Assembly (NCBI GenBank): GCA_947631955.1
Contig: CANRNJ010000002.1
Span: 268,092-332,091, forward strand
Direction: 5' to 3'
Origin: an uncultured Lachnospiraceae bacterium
Lineage (GTDB): Bacteria; Bacillota; Clostridia; Lachnospirales; Lachnospiraceae
DNA length: 64,000 nucleotides
How positions within the stretch are numbered: the stretch's first letter is position 1; each line of letters begins with the position of its first letter. Below the pieces are notes generated by a model, which had not been told where the DNA came from, did no database searches, and was given only the letters and a program-made list of their open reading frames with translations. Positions 26,523 to 35,202 of the stretch are shown piece after piece. The position numbers and the translations under genes were made by a program.

Positions 26523-27329
26523 TTACAGCAACAGCCTGCTCACCGGGTGTACTTTTCTGTTCTCAATCGGTGGCAATTCCATATAATTTCCAAATTTAAA
26601 ACTTAAATAACTGTCATAATCTTTGATTCCCTGAAATATCCTACCCTCAAATACTGTATCTGCGCTGTTTTCATACCAACACCGATAATACCCATACTCA
26701 TTGTTCGGTGTTGGAAATGTCAATATCCTTACCATTCTTGTCTGTTTTCTGTCTGCCCTGCGTATCATCTTATGGTAATATGTAAAAACAACCTGTACTG
26801 GTATCTTGTCTAAAAACCTGTATATCTGCCTTTTCCAAAAATTGCTCTCCGCATTTTTTCCTACTCTCGCCCACAGGATCTTGCGCACGCAAAAACATTC
26901 AAAATTCTGCAGACTTCTTGTCATATAATTATCTGGTACATTATCGAGGGGGAAAATATCAATGAACACCCCTTGCATGTATGGCATATGCTCCTGATGC
27001 TCCCTCAGAAAAAGCGTGCCCTTTCTACGAAGTTTTCCATATCCCCATCGATAACCCTTTGTGTTTCTGTGATCTTGAAATAAAAATCTGCCTTTGTCCA
27101 GTTCCGTCCTGCATGCTTTACGAAATTTTTCATATTCAGGCCTGAGCAGTGCCACATCTGCATCATCATCCCACGGTATATATCCACCGTGACGGACAGC
27201 GCCGAGCAATGTTCCCGCTATAATGTTGTATCGTATCCCGCATTTTCTGCATATTCTGTCGACCTCAACAAGCATTTCAAGCTGTATCAGTTGTACTTGC
27301 CGCAGCGTTTTCTCATCCAGTTGTATCAT
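26523..27329 (-). CDS. LicD-family phosphotransferase
   Basis: 268 aa. AGTLLGAVRHGGYIPWDDDAD is the LicD signature, with the DDD metal-binding cluster of the nucleotidyltransferase-like fold, followed by LFLREHQEHMPYMQGVFIDIFPLDN. LicD proteins transfer phosphocholine or another alditol/phosphoalcohol from a CDP donor to a surface polysaccharide. The upstream CDP-forming enzymes and GDPD support a phosphodiester-decorated glycan. AAGGGG precedes the ATG. Whether the group is choline is not shown; no licABC-type genes are present in the window. Confidence 0.87.
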   Translation of the reverse strand: MIQLDEKTLRQVQLIQLEMLVEVDRICRKCGIRYNIIAGTLLGAVRHGGYIPWDDDADVALLRPEYEKFRKACRTELDKGRFLFQDHRNTKGYRWGYGKLRRKGTLFLREHQEHMPYMQGVFIDIFPLDNVPDNYMTRSLQNFECFCVRKILWARVGKNAESNFWKRQIYRFLDKIPVQVVFTYYHKMIRRADRKQTRMVRILTFPTPNNEYGYYRCWYENSADTVFEGRIFQGIKDYDSYLSFKFGNYMELPPIENRKVHPVSRLLL

Positions 27330-27429
27330 TTTTACCCCTTTATAATAACCAGTGTTTCATTCTCATCACAAAACGGCATCCCACACATCATCTCACAATA
27401 TACGCCAACAGCAATGTTCATATAAACTC

Positions 27430-28158
27430 TCAGTTCAAATACCCTTCTGGCTCATTCAAAAACACATCCGTGATCCCCTGTTCTTCCAAAACACTCAGAT
27501 CCAGCCTTGTCCCAGTCGGCTTCTCCGGATATAAATGTCCCGACAGCCATGCCCTGACTGTATAGTCCCGCAGCCGCTCTTTTGGCAGATCAATTCCCCG
27601 CCAGTATGGGTGCAGCACATTCGCACCGCAGCCGCCTTGCAATTTATATAGACAGTCCGACACTTTCGTATCCAAAATTCCGATCTCCGTCACAGGATCC
27701 AATTCCCTGACTTTTTGCAGCGACCGCGCACTGAACGATGAATAAACCACTTGCTCCTGCAGTCCTCTTGCATGAATCAAATCTATGATCTGTTCTTCCA
27801 TTCCTTCATACGGATACACACTGTTTTTCAATTCAATGTTCAGTTTCAGTCCCGACTGCATGGCAGGCTCTATCAGATCCAGCACTTCTTCTATCGTCGG
27901 GATCTGCTGCGTCGGATGAACATCCGCATAGATATGCAGCCGCTTCAGATCCGCAAGTGTATAGTCCCTGACACAGCCGATACCTTCTGTGGTTCTGTCC
28001 ACTCTTTCATCATGAAGGACGACCATATGCCTGTCCTTTGTCAACTGAATATCGAGTTCGATTCCCGCCAGTCCCTTGATTTTCAATGCCTTCTCAAAGG
28101 CCAACAGCGTATTCTCCGGATACCTCTGGCTGCATCCCCTATGTGCCCATATCTTCAT
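27430..28158 (-). CDS. Glycerophosphodiester phosphodiesterase (cytosolic GDPD)
   Basis: 242 aa, normal for a single-domain GDPD. WAHRGCSQRYPENTLLAF, ELDIQLTKDRHMVVLHDE and DRTTEG contain the catalytic histidines and the metal-binding Glu/Asp pair. There is no signal peptide. The enzyme hydrolyses glycerophosphodiesters to glycerol-3-phosphate and an alcohol, so it could supply glycerol phosphate to the cytidylyltransferase or recycle a head group. AAAGGACG precedes the ATG. It lies 62 bp from the cytidylyltransferase fusion. Confidence 0.88.
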   Translation of the reverse strand: MKIWAHRGCSQRYPENTLLAFEKALKIKGLAGIELDIQLTKDRHMVVLHDERVDRTTEGIGCVRDYTLADLKRLHIYADVHPTQQIPTIEEVLDLIEPAMQSGLKLNIELKNSVYPYEGMEEQIIDLIHARGLQEQVVYSSFSARSLQKVRELDPVTEIGILDTKVSDCLYKLQGGCGANVLHPYWRGIDLPKERLRDYTVRAWLSGHLYPEKPTGTRLDLSVLEEQGITDVFLNEPEGYLN

Positions 28159-28220
28159 GATAATGTTCGTCCTTTTCGTTGTCGTGATGCTGCGCTATAT
28201 CACGATATCTGCCGTGTCTA

Positions 28221-29564
28221 TTAATCCGCTAAGCTTCTGTTTTCCTCAAGAAATCTCTCCATTACATCGGCGAAAGCCACCGATTCACTTCTGGTCAGCT
28301 TAAAATCACTCCTGCCGTTCCCATTGATCATGGACAGGAAATCGCTGATCTCATACCGCAGTCCGTCGCCCAGAAACCGGTCAGAATATTTTTCCACCTC
28401 ACCCGGATCTTCGTGGTGCACCTCGAAATAAGCCGTTTTCCACCAAGGCGCTTCTGCCACCATATACCCTTTCGTTCCGGCAATCAATAGTCTGCCTTCT
28501 GACTTAACGCCCAGACCGCACGTCACCGTCGCAATACCGTTTGGGTAGATAAATGACGCCTTCGTAAAAATGTCAAGCCCGTTATCCCCGCGGATCGTGT
28601 CAAAACGGACATCCGTATAGCCGCCGCCGAACAATTTTATGACAGGCAGCATACAGTAACTGCCAAGTTCCAGAAAGCTGCCCCCATATTGCAGATCAGT
28701 TAATTCTCTGCTGTCTTTTGATTCCAACTTAGTAAAACATGCCTCAACGTTTCTGATGCTCCCTATCATACCGCTGCCCGTAATTCCCAACAGTTGATTA
28801 AAGCCAGGACAATATGCCGTCTTGATCCCTTCCAACAGGATCAGATTTTTTCCCTTTGCTATGCGAAACACTTCTTCCGCCTGCGCTTTCCGAAGCGCCA
28901 TCGGTTTCTCACAGAGCACATGCTTGTCATGTTCCAGAGCAGCTTTGATGTAATCATAATGCGTTTCATGGGGCGACGCGATATATACGGAATCTACCGC
29001 CGCAAAGAAATCTTCAAGCTTCTCATAAGGATCCAGCTCCCATTCTTCGGCAAACCGTACCGCACTCTCCGTGTGCGGATTGTACACCGCCTGTGTATTG
29101 ACGCCGCTGACCAGCTTGGCCTCCGGGACAAACCGATGGGCGATCCGTCCGGTTCCGATGATGCCGATCCTCTGGATCTTCCTGTTCTGCTCACGCAGCA
29201 TTGTGCTGGAGATATTCTTGGTCCTCTCCAGATATACGACCTGACAGTATTCCTTCAGATAATCAAACTGGCCGATCCAATCCGAGCCCACCGTAAAGAT
29301 ATCCACTTGATATTTTTTGATATCGCTGACCTTCTGTCCGATTGATTCCTCGATGACGATCTCGTCTACGAATCCCGTTTTCTTGACGTTCTCGATCCTC
29401 GTCAGCAGGGAATCCACAACATTCAGCTTGCCTCTGGTCCTGTCAAAGGCTTCCGTGGTAACGCCCACGATCAGATAATCGCCCAACGCCTTTGCTCTCT
29501 GTAATAACCTGTAATGCCCTTCATGAAACAGATCGAAGGTTCCGTAAGTGATCACTTTCGTCAT
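28221..29564 (-). CDS. Fusion of TagD-type cytidylyltransferase and Gfo/Idh/MocA oxidoreductase
   Basis: 447 aa. Residues 1-~130: ITYGTFDLFHEGHYRLLQRA has the HxGH nucleotide-binding motif and KNISSTMLRE the second signature of glycerol-3-phosphate cytidylyltransferases. Residues ~133-447: RIGIIGTGRIAHRFV is a dinucleotide-binding loop and VLCEKPMAL carries the EKP catalytic motif of Gfo/Idh/MocA dehydrogenases, then YGGSFLELGSY. One polypeptide could thus oxidise or reduce a polyol or sugar and activate its phosphate as a CDP derivative, functionally recalling TarJ plus TarI for CDP-ribitol, though with different folds. The order of reactions is inferred. Confidence 0.86.
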   Translation of the reverse strand: MTKVITYGTFDLFHEGHYRLLQRAKALGDYLIVGVTTEAFDRTRGKLNVVDSLLTRIENVKKTGFVDEIVIEESIGQKVSDIKKYQVDIFTVGSDWIGQFDYLKEYCQVVYLERTKNISSTMLREQNRKIQRIGIIGTGRIAHRFVPEAKLVSGVNTQAVYNPHTESAVRFAEEWELDPYEKLEDFFAAVDSVYIASPHETHYDYIKAALEHDKHVLCEKPMALRKAQAEEVFRIAKGKNLILLEGIKTAYCPGFNQLLGITGSGMIGSIRNVEACFTKLESKDSRELTDLQYGGSFLELGSYCMLPVIKLFGGGYTDVRFDTIRGDNGLDIFTKASFIYPNGIATVTCGLGVKSEGRLLIAGTKGYMVAEAPWWKTAYFEVHHEDPGEVEKYSDRFLGDGLRYEISDFLSMINGNGRSDFKLTRSESVAFADVMERFLEENRSLAD

Positions 29565-29581
29565 AGTTGTATCCCATATCC

Positions 29582-32140
29582 TTATAGCCGATTTTTCACA
29601 AATTGATACACCTTATCTCCACATGTGCCGTCAATATTCGCCACGATCTGCCCGTAAGATTCCAACTCGTCTTCCCGGCTGAAAGCGCCTCCTGTGATCC
29701 TGTCTTCCAGAAGATCCGCCAAAGTATTCCATGAATCCTCCATACATGCATAACGCAGAAATGATGCTGCCACCGTAAATCCCTGTATGTGCTGCCGCAG
29801 TTCTTCTTTCACAAAATCAATTTCAATCTCTTTCCATTGGTTCCGATCCGGATCTCCCTGATACATTCTGCGATCCGTATTGGAAAACAGCAGGTAAGGC
29901 GCCTCTGTCGGCGCTTCATCGGTTTCGTCTGCTTCTGCCGGAACAAAGTACATACCTGCCGATGCAACATAGTAACCGTTTGGCACATCACCCGTCGAGG
30001 CAGCGGTCAGCTGACATCGCTGTACTTCCCCACTGTCAATATGTATACGGATAAACATATTCGCCCAATAAGGCGGCAGGTAAACATATTCTTCGGAAAA
30101 CGCCGGATAGCTAAACGGATACCGGTCACATAAGATATCATGATTCGGATCTTTACAGACCAATTCCTCTATGTCGATCCGGTATTCCCGCATCGTACCG
30201 CTTTTCGGGTCCCAGCGGCCGACTGCATATCCCTCATGGGGCAGAAGCCAGATTTCTCCGCGATAAGGCACAGCGATACAACATCCACTGTAAATTCCGC
30301 CGCCCATTCTTCTCACTGACATGGCTCCCGTTTCTACATCAACCGCAACAATACGGTCATCCACAGGGGAAGCCAGATACAAACAGCCGTTCGTAATACA
30401 GAATCCTCCGGTTCTCCATTCCGTATCTGTCTGTTGTCTGCCGATATCCATATGCTCCCGCAGATACAGGAACTGCCCGCTTTCCGTGTCATATCGGACA
30501 AGCGCCGGATACTCGTTGGGAATCAAGAACAGATATTTTCCGTATGCGGCAGCCGCGCGAAACGCCCAACTGCACTCGGTATGCGGTTCCAACACGATCG
30601 TCTGCTGTATACCGCCGTCCGCGGCGACCAGAATCTTCTGCTCTCGTGCAGGACACACATAATCCTTTCCGTTGACATGCAGAACTGTGGAATAATCACA
30701 ATCAAGCATCCTCCCCGGCAGATCACAATAATACCGATACCGGAAATCATTTTCAGGCGAATAATACAAGCGGTTTCCCTGCGTAATCATCCATTTTCGG
30801 TCACCATACACAGGATAGGGAATCCCCTTGATAATCTCCCCTCTCCAGTCATCCTCCTCCGGCTTGCTGTCGATCCGGTTATTCAGGATAAATACCGGCT
30901 TTCCCGCTACGCCGAACAGGGACGTAACAGAAGTCCCGGAGTCCCCGATATATGCGTCGCACAGCGCAATGGTCGTTTCGATCTCCGGCGTATCGTCATA
31001 GATGCCGATATTGCTCTCGAAAAAATACTGTTTCAACTTCTCATACACCGGCCTGTATGACGCGCGCATGGAATCAAACGTGGACTCCAGCAAAGGATGC
31101 GGCCGCCATAACAGGCACGCGTCGGGATGCTCGGCGAAGCACTGAAAGACATATGCCATCTTTTTCAGAAACTGTTCTGTATTGGCCAGCATACCGTTAA
31201 TACTGGTGTTGTAAAAATATACTTTCCGTTTTGTGCCGTCCGCGCAGTACATCTTGTCCTTCCACGCTTCCGGCACTTGCGGCGGATGGCTGCACAGCCG
31301 GATCACTTTATCAAACTTCGGAGATCCAAGCGGCAGAAATTTTTCCCGCGGCAGGTTCGGATCAAAATAGTTGAGAAATGATTCCGCCTGAAGCACGATA
31401 TAATCGGCATAATAATATGAAAGAGCATAGCCCTGCGCTTCCAGCATCCCGCCCGACGTACAATAATAAGGGATATACACTAAGCAGTCCGTAAACCTTT
31501 TCAGATTCTTGGAGTAAAAAAACGGGTGCACGCTTGTCACGCTGTTATATTGGTCATAAGGATTATGAAAGAAGACCATATCAGGATGGCGGTTTTCAAA
31601 GTCATAGTCCTCATAGCTTATGACCGGCACATAATCCGGATATTGGCCGCCCTCATAATGCATCGTCCCGAAACTGCCGTCTTTATTCTTATCGTAATAC
31701 GGAATGGGTATCACATAAGCATCGCAGTCCGGGTCGGCGTCCGCGGCCATCCAGACGCTTTCCAAAGAATCCCACATACTTACTTTATAGGGAAGGAATA
31801 CGGCCTCCCGTCTTTCCGGCATATGTTTTACGTCATTCTCCGCCTTGATCAGACCGCTTTCCAACATTTTGTGCGCTTTCTGTTCCGAAAGATCCTGAAT
31901 CCGCGCGCTGACCTGATATACATGTTCGCAGTACTGCTCCAGACTCGCAACCGCATCGGTCCCGTTTCCTTCGATCTGTTCTATCGCCTCGCCGACGTGG
32001 ATCGCGGCATCCTGACATTCCGCAAGCGCAGTCTGTGCCGCATCATATTTCCGGGCGGACAGCATGTCCTTGATCTGCCCGTGCAATATATGTATGCTTT
32101 GAAAAACATCCAAGATCTGTTGTTTCTGAAATCTGCGCAT
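29582..32140 (-). CDS. CDP-glycerol glycerophosphotransferase-like protein with C-terminal beta-propeller-like region
   Basis: 852 aa from ATG 32140, chosen for GAAAGAGG about ten bases upstream; earlier in-frame starts overlap that site. An N-terminal helical segment (~1-110) is followed by a GT-B domain (~115-480) resembling teichoic-acid polymerases of the CDP-glycerol glycerophosphotransferase family: VYFYNTSINGMLAN, LLWRPHPLLES and DAYIGDSGTSVTSLFG. Residues ~510-780 contain repeated strand patterns (YLFLIPNEYPALVRYD, LYLASPVDDRIVAVDVE, IWLLPHEGYAVGRWD) suggesting a propeller. It is the first gene after the proposed locus promoter. It probably transfers a CDP-linked polyol phosphate. The propeller fusion is unusual. 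Confidence 0.8.
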   Translation of the reverse strand: MRRFQKQQILDVFQSIHILHGQIKDMLSARKYDAAQTALAECQDAAIHVGEAIEQIEGNGTDAVASLEQYCEHVYQVSARIQDLSEQKAHKMLESGLIKAENDVKHMPERREAVFLPYKVSMWDSLESVWMAADADPDCDAYVIPIPYYDKNKDGSFGTMHYEGGQYPDYVPVISYEDYDFENRHPDMVFFHNPYDQYNSVTSVHPFFYSKNLKRFTDCLVYIPYYCTSGGMLEAQGYALSYYYADYIVLQAESFLNYFDPNLPREKFLPLGSPKFDKVIRLCSHPPQVPEAWKDKMYCADGTKRKVYFYNTSINGMLANTEQFLKKMAYVFQCFAEHPDACLLWRPHPLLESTFDSMRASYRPVYEKLKQYFFESNIGIYDDTPEIETTIALCDAYIGDSGTSVTSLFGVAGKPVFILNNRIDSKPEEDDWRGEIIKGIPYPVYGDRKWMITQGNRLYYSPENDFRYRYYCDLPGRMLDCDYSTVLHVNGKDYVCPAREQKILVAADGGIQQTIVLEPHTECSWAFRAAAAYGKYLFLIPNEYPALVRYDTESGQFLYLREHMDIGRQQTDTEWRTGGFCITNGCLYLASPVDDRIVAVDVETGAMSVRRMGGGIYSGCCIAVPYRGEIWLLPHEGYAVGRWDPKSGTMREYRIDIEELVCKDPNHDILCDRYPFSYPAFSEEYVYLPPYWANMFIRIHIDSGEVQRCQLTAASTGDVPNGYYVASAGMYFVPAEADETDEAPTEAPYLLFSNTDRRMYQGDPDRNQWKEIEIDFVKEELRQHIQGFTVAASFLRYACMEDSWNTLADLLEDRITGGAFSREDELESYGQIVANIDGTCGDKVYQFVKNRL

Positions 32141-32250
32141 GAGAAAGATACCTCTTTCCATCAATCATATCACATACACAAAAATACTGCCACTGTATCG
32201 TGTTGCAGCGGCAGCCGTTTCTCAAACAATATCTGCCTCCATGCAATATT

Positions 32251-32269
32251 TGCGGCACTCCGTGCCGCA
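32251..32269. other. Hairpin at the proposed 5' end of the glycan-locus transcript
   Basis: TGCGGCAC, three bases, GTGCCGCA: a perfect 8-bp stem. It begins about where a transcript from the promoter at 32276-32303 would start and is followed by roughly 110 nt of leader before the first gene. There is no U run, so it is not an ordinary terminator. A stabilising or antitermination element is possible. Confidence 0.45.
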
Positions 32270-32275
32270 CAAATC

Positions 32276-32303
32276 ATTATCGGATAATATATATATCGGT
32301 CAA
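32276..32303 (-). promoter_or_regulatory. Probable main promoter of the glycan locus
   Basis: On the minus strand TTGACC, 16 bases, GATAAT. It lies in the only substantial gap upstream of the first glycan gene, with a predicted start near 32269. Confidence 0.55.
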
Positions 32304-32360
32304 ATGCTTCTTTTTCTTAGTTTTTTACGATCTAAAAATGAATATGGCCAACGTCCTCTT

Positions 32361-32900
32361 TTATCTTCCAAGCATCTCCAACAGCATGATATGATACTCT
32401 TCATCCTGTATGATCCGGGCGAGCAGCGCATTGACATAATCGTCTTCTATCCGGCTCATATGGTCCCGGTATTGATCGATCGCCTCCTGCTCGGATTCCA
32501 GATTGACGGCTATGATCTGCGCTTCATCACTTGCCAGATTCGTATAGACCGGCGACCACATCTGCATCCCGGTGCGCGTCTTGTATGAGAAATCGATCGT
32601 TCCGCCTAATAACAGGATCATTTCTCCCAATTTCTGCAGATGGACCATTTCCGCGACCGCCATACCAAGTATTGTTTTCGCTGTGGAGCAGCTGTGGCAG
32701 CACAGGCAGCTTTCTCCGTGAATGTACTGGAGCACGGCAGTCAGTTCTGATACTGAGCCGCAATAATTAAGAGTAAGAAGATTGGCATAGAATTGATTCT
32801 GTTCCCTGACTTTGATCTCAGGATAAGGCAAAGGCAGATTCAGCGGCTCCACGCCGCCGAATCCGCAGCCAGTCTGTATGATATGTCCCGTTCCTTCCAT
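32361..32900 (-). CDS. Ferritin-like di-iron domain protein
   Basis: 179 aa. Four helices carry the expected ligands: an N-terminal Glu in SELTAVLQY, ExxH in EMVHLQKLGEM, a third-helix Glu in ESEQEAIDQY and a final ExxH in DEEYHIMLLEML, matching rubrerythrin/bacterioferritin-type di-iron sites. A CLCCHSC motif in the first part is unusual and could bind another metal. AGGAGA precedes the ATG. Likely involved in peroxide handling or metal storage; the exact role is unknown. It stands alone between the glycan promoter and the chemotaxis receptor. Confidence 0.75.
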   Translation of the reverse strand: MEGTGHIIQTGCGFGGVEPLNLPLPYPEIKVREQNQFYANLLTLNYCGSVSELTAVLQYIHGESCLCCHSCSTAKTILGMAVAEMVHLQKLGEMILLLGGTIDFSYKTRTGMQMWSPVYTNLASDEAQIIAVNLESEQEAIDQYRDHMSRIEDDYVNALLARIIQDEEYHIMLLEMLGR

Positions 32901-32951
32901 AATTCAGGAATCTCCTGTCATAGATCGATTTCTCTCTATGATAGTATATTC

Positions 32952-34955
32952 TTATACCCGGAAAGATGCCACCGTCTGATTGAGCAGTTCGCTTAAGCGG
33001 AACAGTTCTTCCATCTGCTCGTGCACCGCTGTAGAGTTATTGTTGGAATCTTCCACAGCCTGCTCCATATTCTCCATAAGTTCCGCAATATCTGCGATAA
33101 GCGAAGCGATCGACAAAATAGAATCGCTGATCCCTGTCATGCTGGCGCTCATTTCCTCAGAGGAAGCCCCCAGTTCACTGGAAATACCACTGTAAAAGGC
33201 GGCGTCCTGCTCATACATCTTCGCCAGTTCCGTCATTCCTTTATAGTCTTCCATAACTTTACCGTTCATAAATTCAAGCAGCTTAGAAGAGCTCTCAGAA
33301 AGGAACGATACATTTTTTGTCACATCTTCCACAACATGGCGGATCTTGTCAACCGCTTCTCTGGAATTATCCGCCAGCTGACGGATCTCCTCTGCCACTA
33401 CCGCAAAGCCCTTGCCGGCCTCACCGGCTCTTGCGGCCTCTATAGATGCGTTCAGCGCCAACAGGTTGGTCTGTGAACTGATGGAAAGGATTTCTTCTGT
33501 CAGCGTATCGATCTCTTTAACCTTCTGGCTGTCCACGATCGCCCGCTCCAGATCTCCCCTTGTACCTTCATACAGCCCGAAGGCTTCTTGTGCCGATCTC
33601 TCGGAAGACTCATACTGTTTTCCTGCGCGTTCCATGATATCACTGGACTGCAGCGCCGCCTCACTGGCTTTCTGCGCTACATTTTCAATGGCCGCTCCCA
33701 GTTCTTCTCCGGTCTGCTTGATATTCTCCGCCAATCCTTTTGCCTGCGAAGCCTGACCCATAACTTTATCCACGGAATCCGCTATGCCGGAGATATCCTC
33801 GTTTAACACCGACATCTTGGCGGAAGTGCTTTCCGCAATGGTATTGATACTGTTTGCCTTGTCTTTGGTATTTAAGATTATACCTCTGATCTGCTGCTTT
33901 ACTTCCTTGGTAGCCGTTGTGATCTGCTCCGTTTCGCTCTTATACTCTTTGGGGATGGTCTTTTCCACCGCCTCGGTATTCTCGGAGAAATCTCCTGTCG
34001 CGAACTGTTTCAGCATCTGTACCGGCGCAAGCATCCTGCCGATCAGCGTTGTCATGAACACCGTCACCAGAACGATGATGATTACTGCCATAACGATCAC
34101 GGCCACAAGCATGGCCTTCAGGGAACGCGTCATGTTGGCTGCCGGGATCACAACACCCATCTTCCAGTTGCAGCTCTCCACCGGCTCTACGGCAAAATAG
34201 CTGTTTACGCCGTCATAATCTCTGGCCTGTAAGACGGTCCCGCCCGTTCCGTTTATCAGATCACTGAGTGCAGGCATCACATCTGCGACCGCCACAGCCG
34301 AATCCGCCGTCGGTTTGTACGCTTCGTTCTTGTGCGACACATAGTTACCGCTGCCGTCCGTCAGAAAACCATATACGCCCGATGCATAATTGATGCTCTC
34401 GGTCAGATCCATGACCGTATCCGTAGTCACGTCCAGACCGATCACGCCGGCCAGTTCACCGTCTACATATACGGGCGTCGCGATCGTTGCGCACATCTGT
34501 CCCGTGATAGCGTCCAGATAGGGATCCGTCACGACCGTGTCCCCCGCTTCCGCCGCCTGCTGGTACCAGCCGCGCTCCACGGGATCATATCCTTCCGGTA
34601 TACCGGCTTCCTGATTGGACTGGATGAACTTATGATCCTTCGTGCCGCAATATAGATTCAAGAGTTCGTCCCTGTCCGCTGCATGGGCGTCCACGACGGA
34701 CTGAAGCATCTCATCGCTCATGTCGCCCACCGCCATAATGCTGTTGGCCGTCCCGACAGCCAGCATCTTCTCGTCCTCGATCCATGCGTTGATCTCCTCC
34801 GCATACTTCTCGGCGTTAAGCTGCAGCACCTGCGTCTGATCCTGAATCATGCGTCTGCCTGCCACAACGATAAAGCCGACAGCCGTGATCAGGATACTCA
34901 CCACAACGATCAGTACCACGCTGATCGTCAGTTTTCCCTTGATTGTCCTTGCCAT
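32952..34955 (-). CDS. Methyl-accepting chemotaxis protein with Cache sensor domain
   Basis: 667 aa. TM1 is at ~9-31 and TM2 (a stretch beginning [17 protein letters not shown]) at ~285-308, flanking a ~250-residue extracellular double-Cache domain ([31 protein letters not shown]). A HAMP-like segment and long coiled coils follow. The signalling tip [20 protein letters not shown] is the universal MCP hairpin that contacts CheA/CheW. AAAGAGGTG precedes the ATG. Its presence suggests the organism is motile, which fits a glycan locus that might serve flagellin. Ligand unknown. Confidence 0.93.
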   Translation of the reverse strand: MARTIKGKLTISVVLIVVVSILITAVGFIVVAGRRMIQDQTQVLQLNAEKYAEEINAWIEDEKMLAVGTANSIMAVGDMSDEMLQSVVDAHAADRDELLNLYCGTKDHKFIQSNQEAGIPEGYDPVERGWYQQAAEAGDTVVTDPYLDAITGQMCATIATPVYVDGELAGVIGLDVTTDTVMDLTESINYASGVYGFLTDGSGNYVSHKNEAYKPTADSAVAVADVMPALSDLINGTGGTVLQARDYDGVNSYFAVEPVESCNWKMGVVIPAANMTRSLKAMLVAVIVMAVIIIVLVTVFMTTLIGRMLAPVQMLKQFATGDFSENTEAVEKTIPKEYKSETEQITTATKEVKQQIRGIILNTKDKANSINTIAESTSAKMSVLNEDISGIADSVDKVMGQASQAKGLAENIKQTGEELGAAIENVAQKASEAALQSSDIMERAGKQYESSERSAQEAFGLYEGTRGDLERAIVDSQKVKEIDTLTEEILSISSQTNLLALNASIEAARAGEAGKGFAVVAEEIRQLADNSREAVDKIRHVVEDVTKNVSFLSESSSKLLEFMNGKVMEDYKGMTELAKMYEQDAAFYSGISSELGASSEEMSASMTGISDSILSIASLIADIAELMENMEQAVEDSNNNSTAVHEQMEELFRLSELLNQTVASFRV

Positions 34956-35107
34956 GCCTACACCTCTTTCTCACATATGTACATGCTTTTTTTCATATCA
35001 CCATATCCCTTAAAATGTACTTTTTTATTTTCCCACATTTACTGTTAAAAAGCAATATTCGACAAATTAATTTCACAGTTTTTTCTTCTTTTCTCTATAA
35101 GATATTC

Positions 35108-35135
35108 TTGTGCTTTCGTTTATTTCCTATATAAT
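35108..35135 (+). promoter_or_regulatory. Candidate carB promoter
   Basis: TTGTGC, 16 bases, TATAAT, about 68 bp before the carB start codon. The -10 is consensus, the -35 is weak. The rest of the gap to the divergent chemotaxis gene is AT-rich. Confidence 0.5.
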
Positions 35136-35202
35136 TGAAGAAGAAGGATAAATGGCTTTCTGCCAATTTCTACGCTAATCTTACATTCAGGAGGATATAC
35201 GG

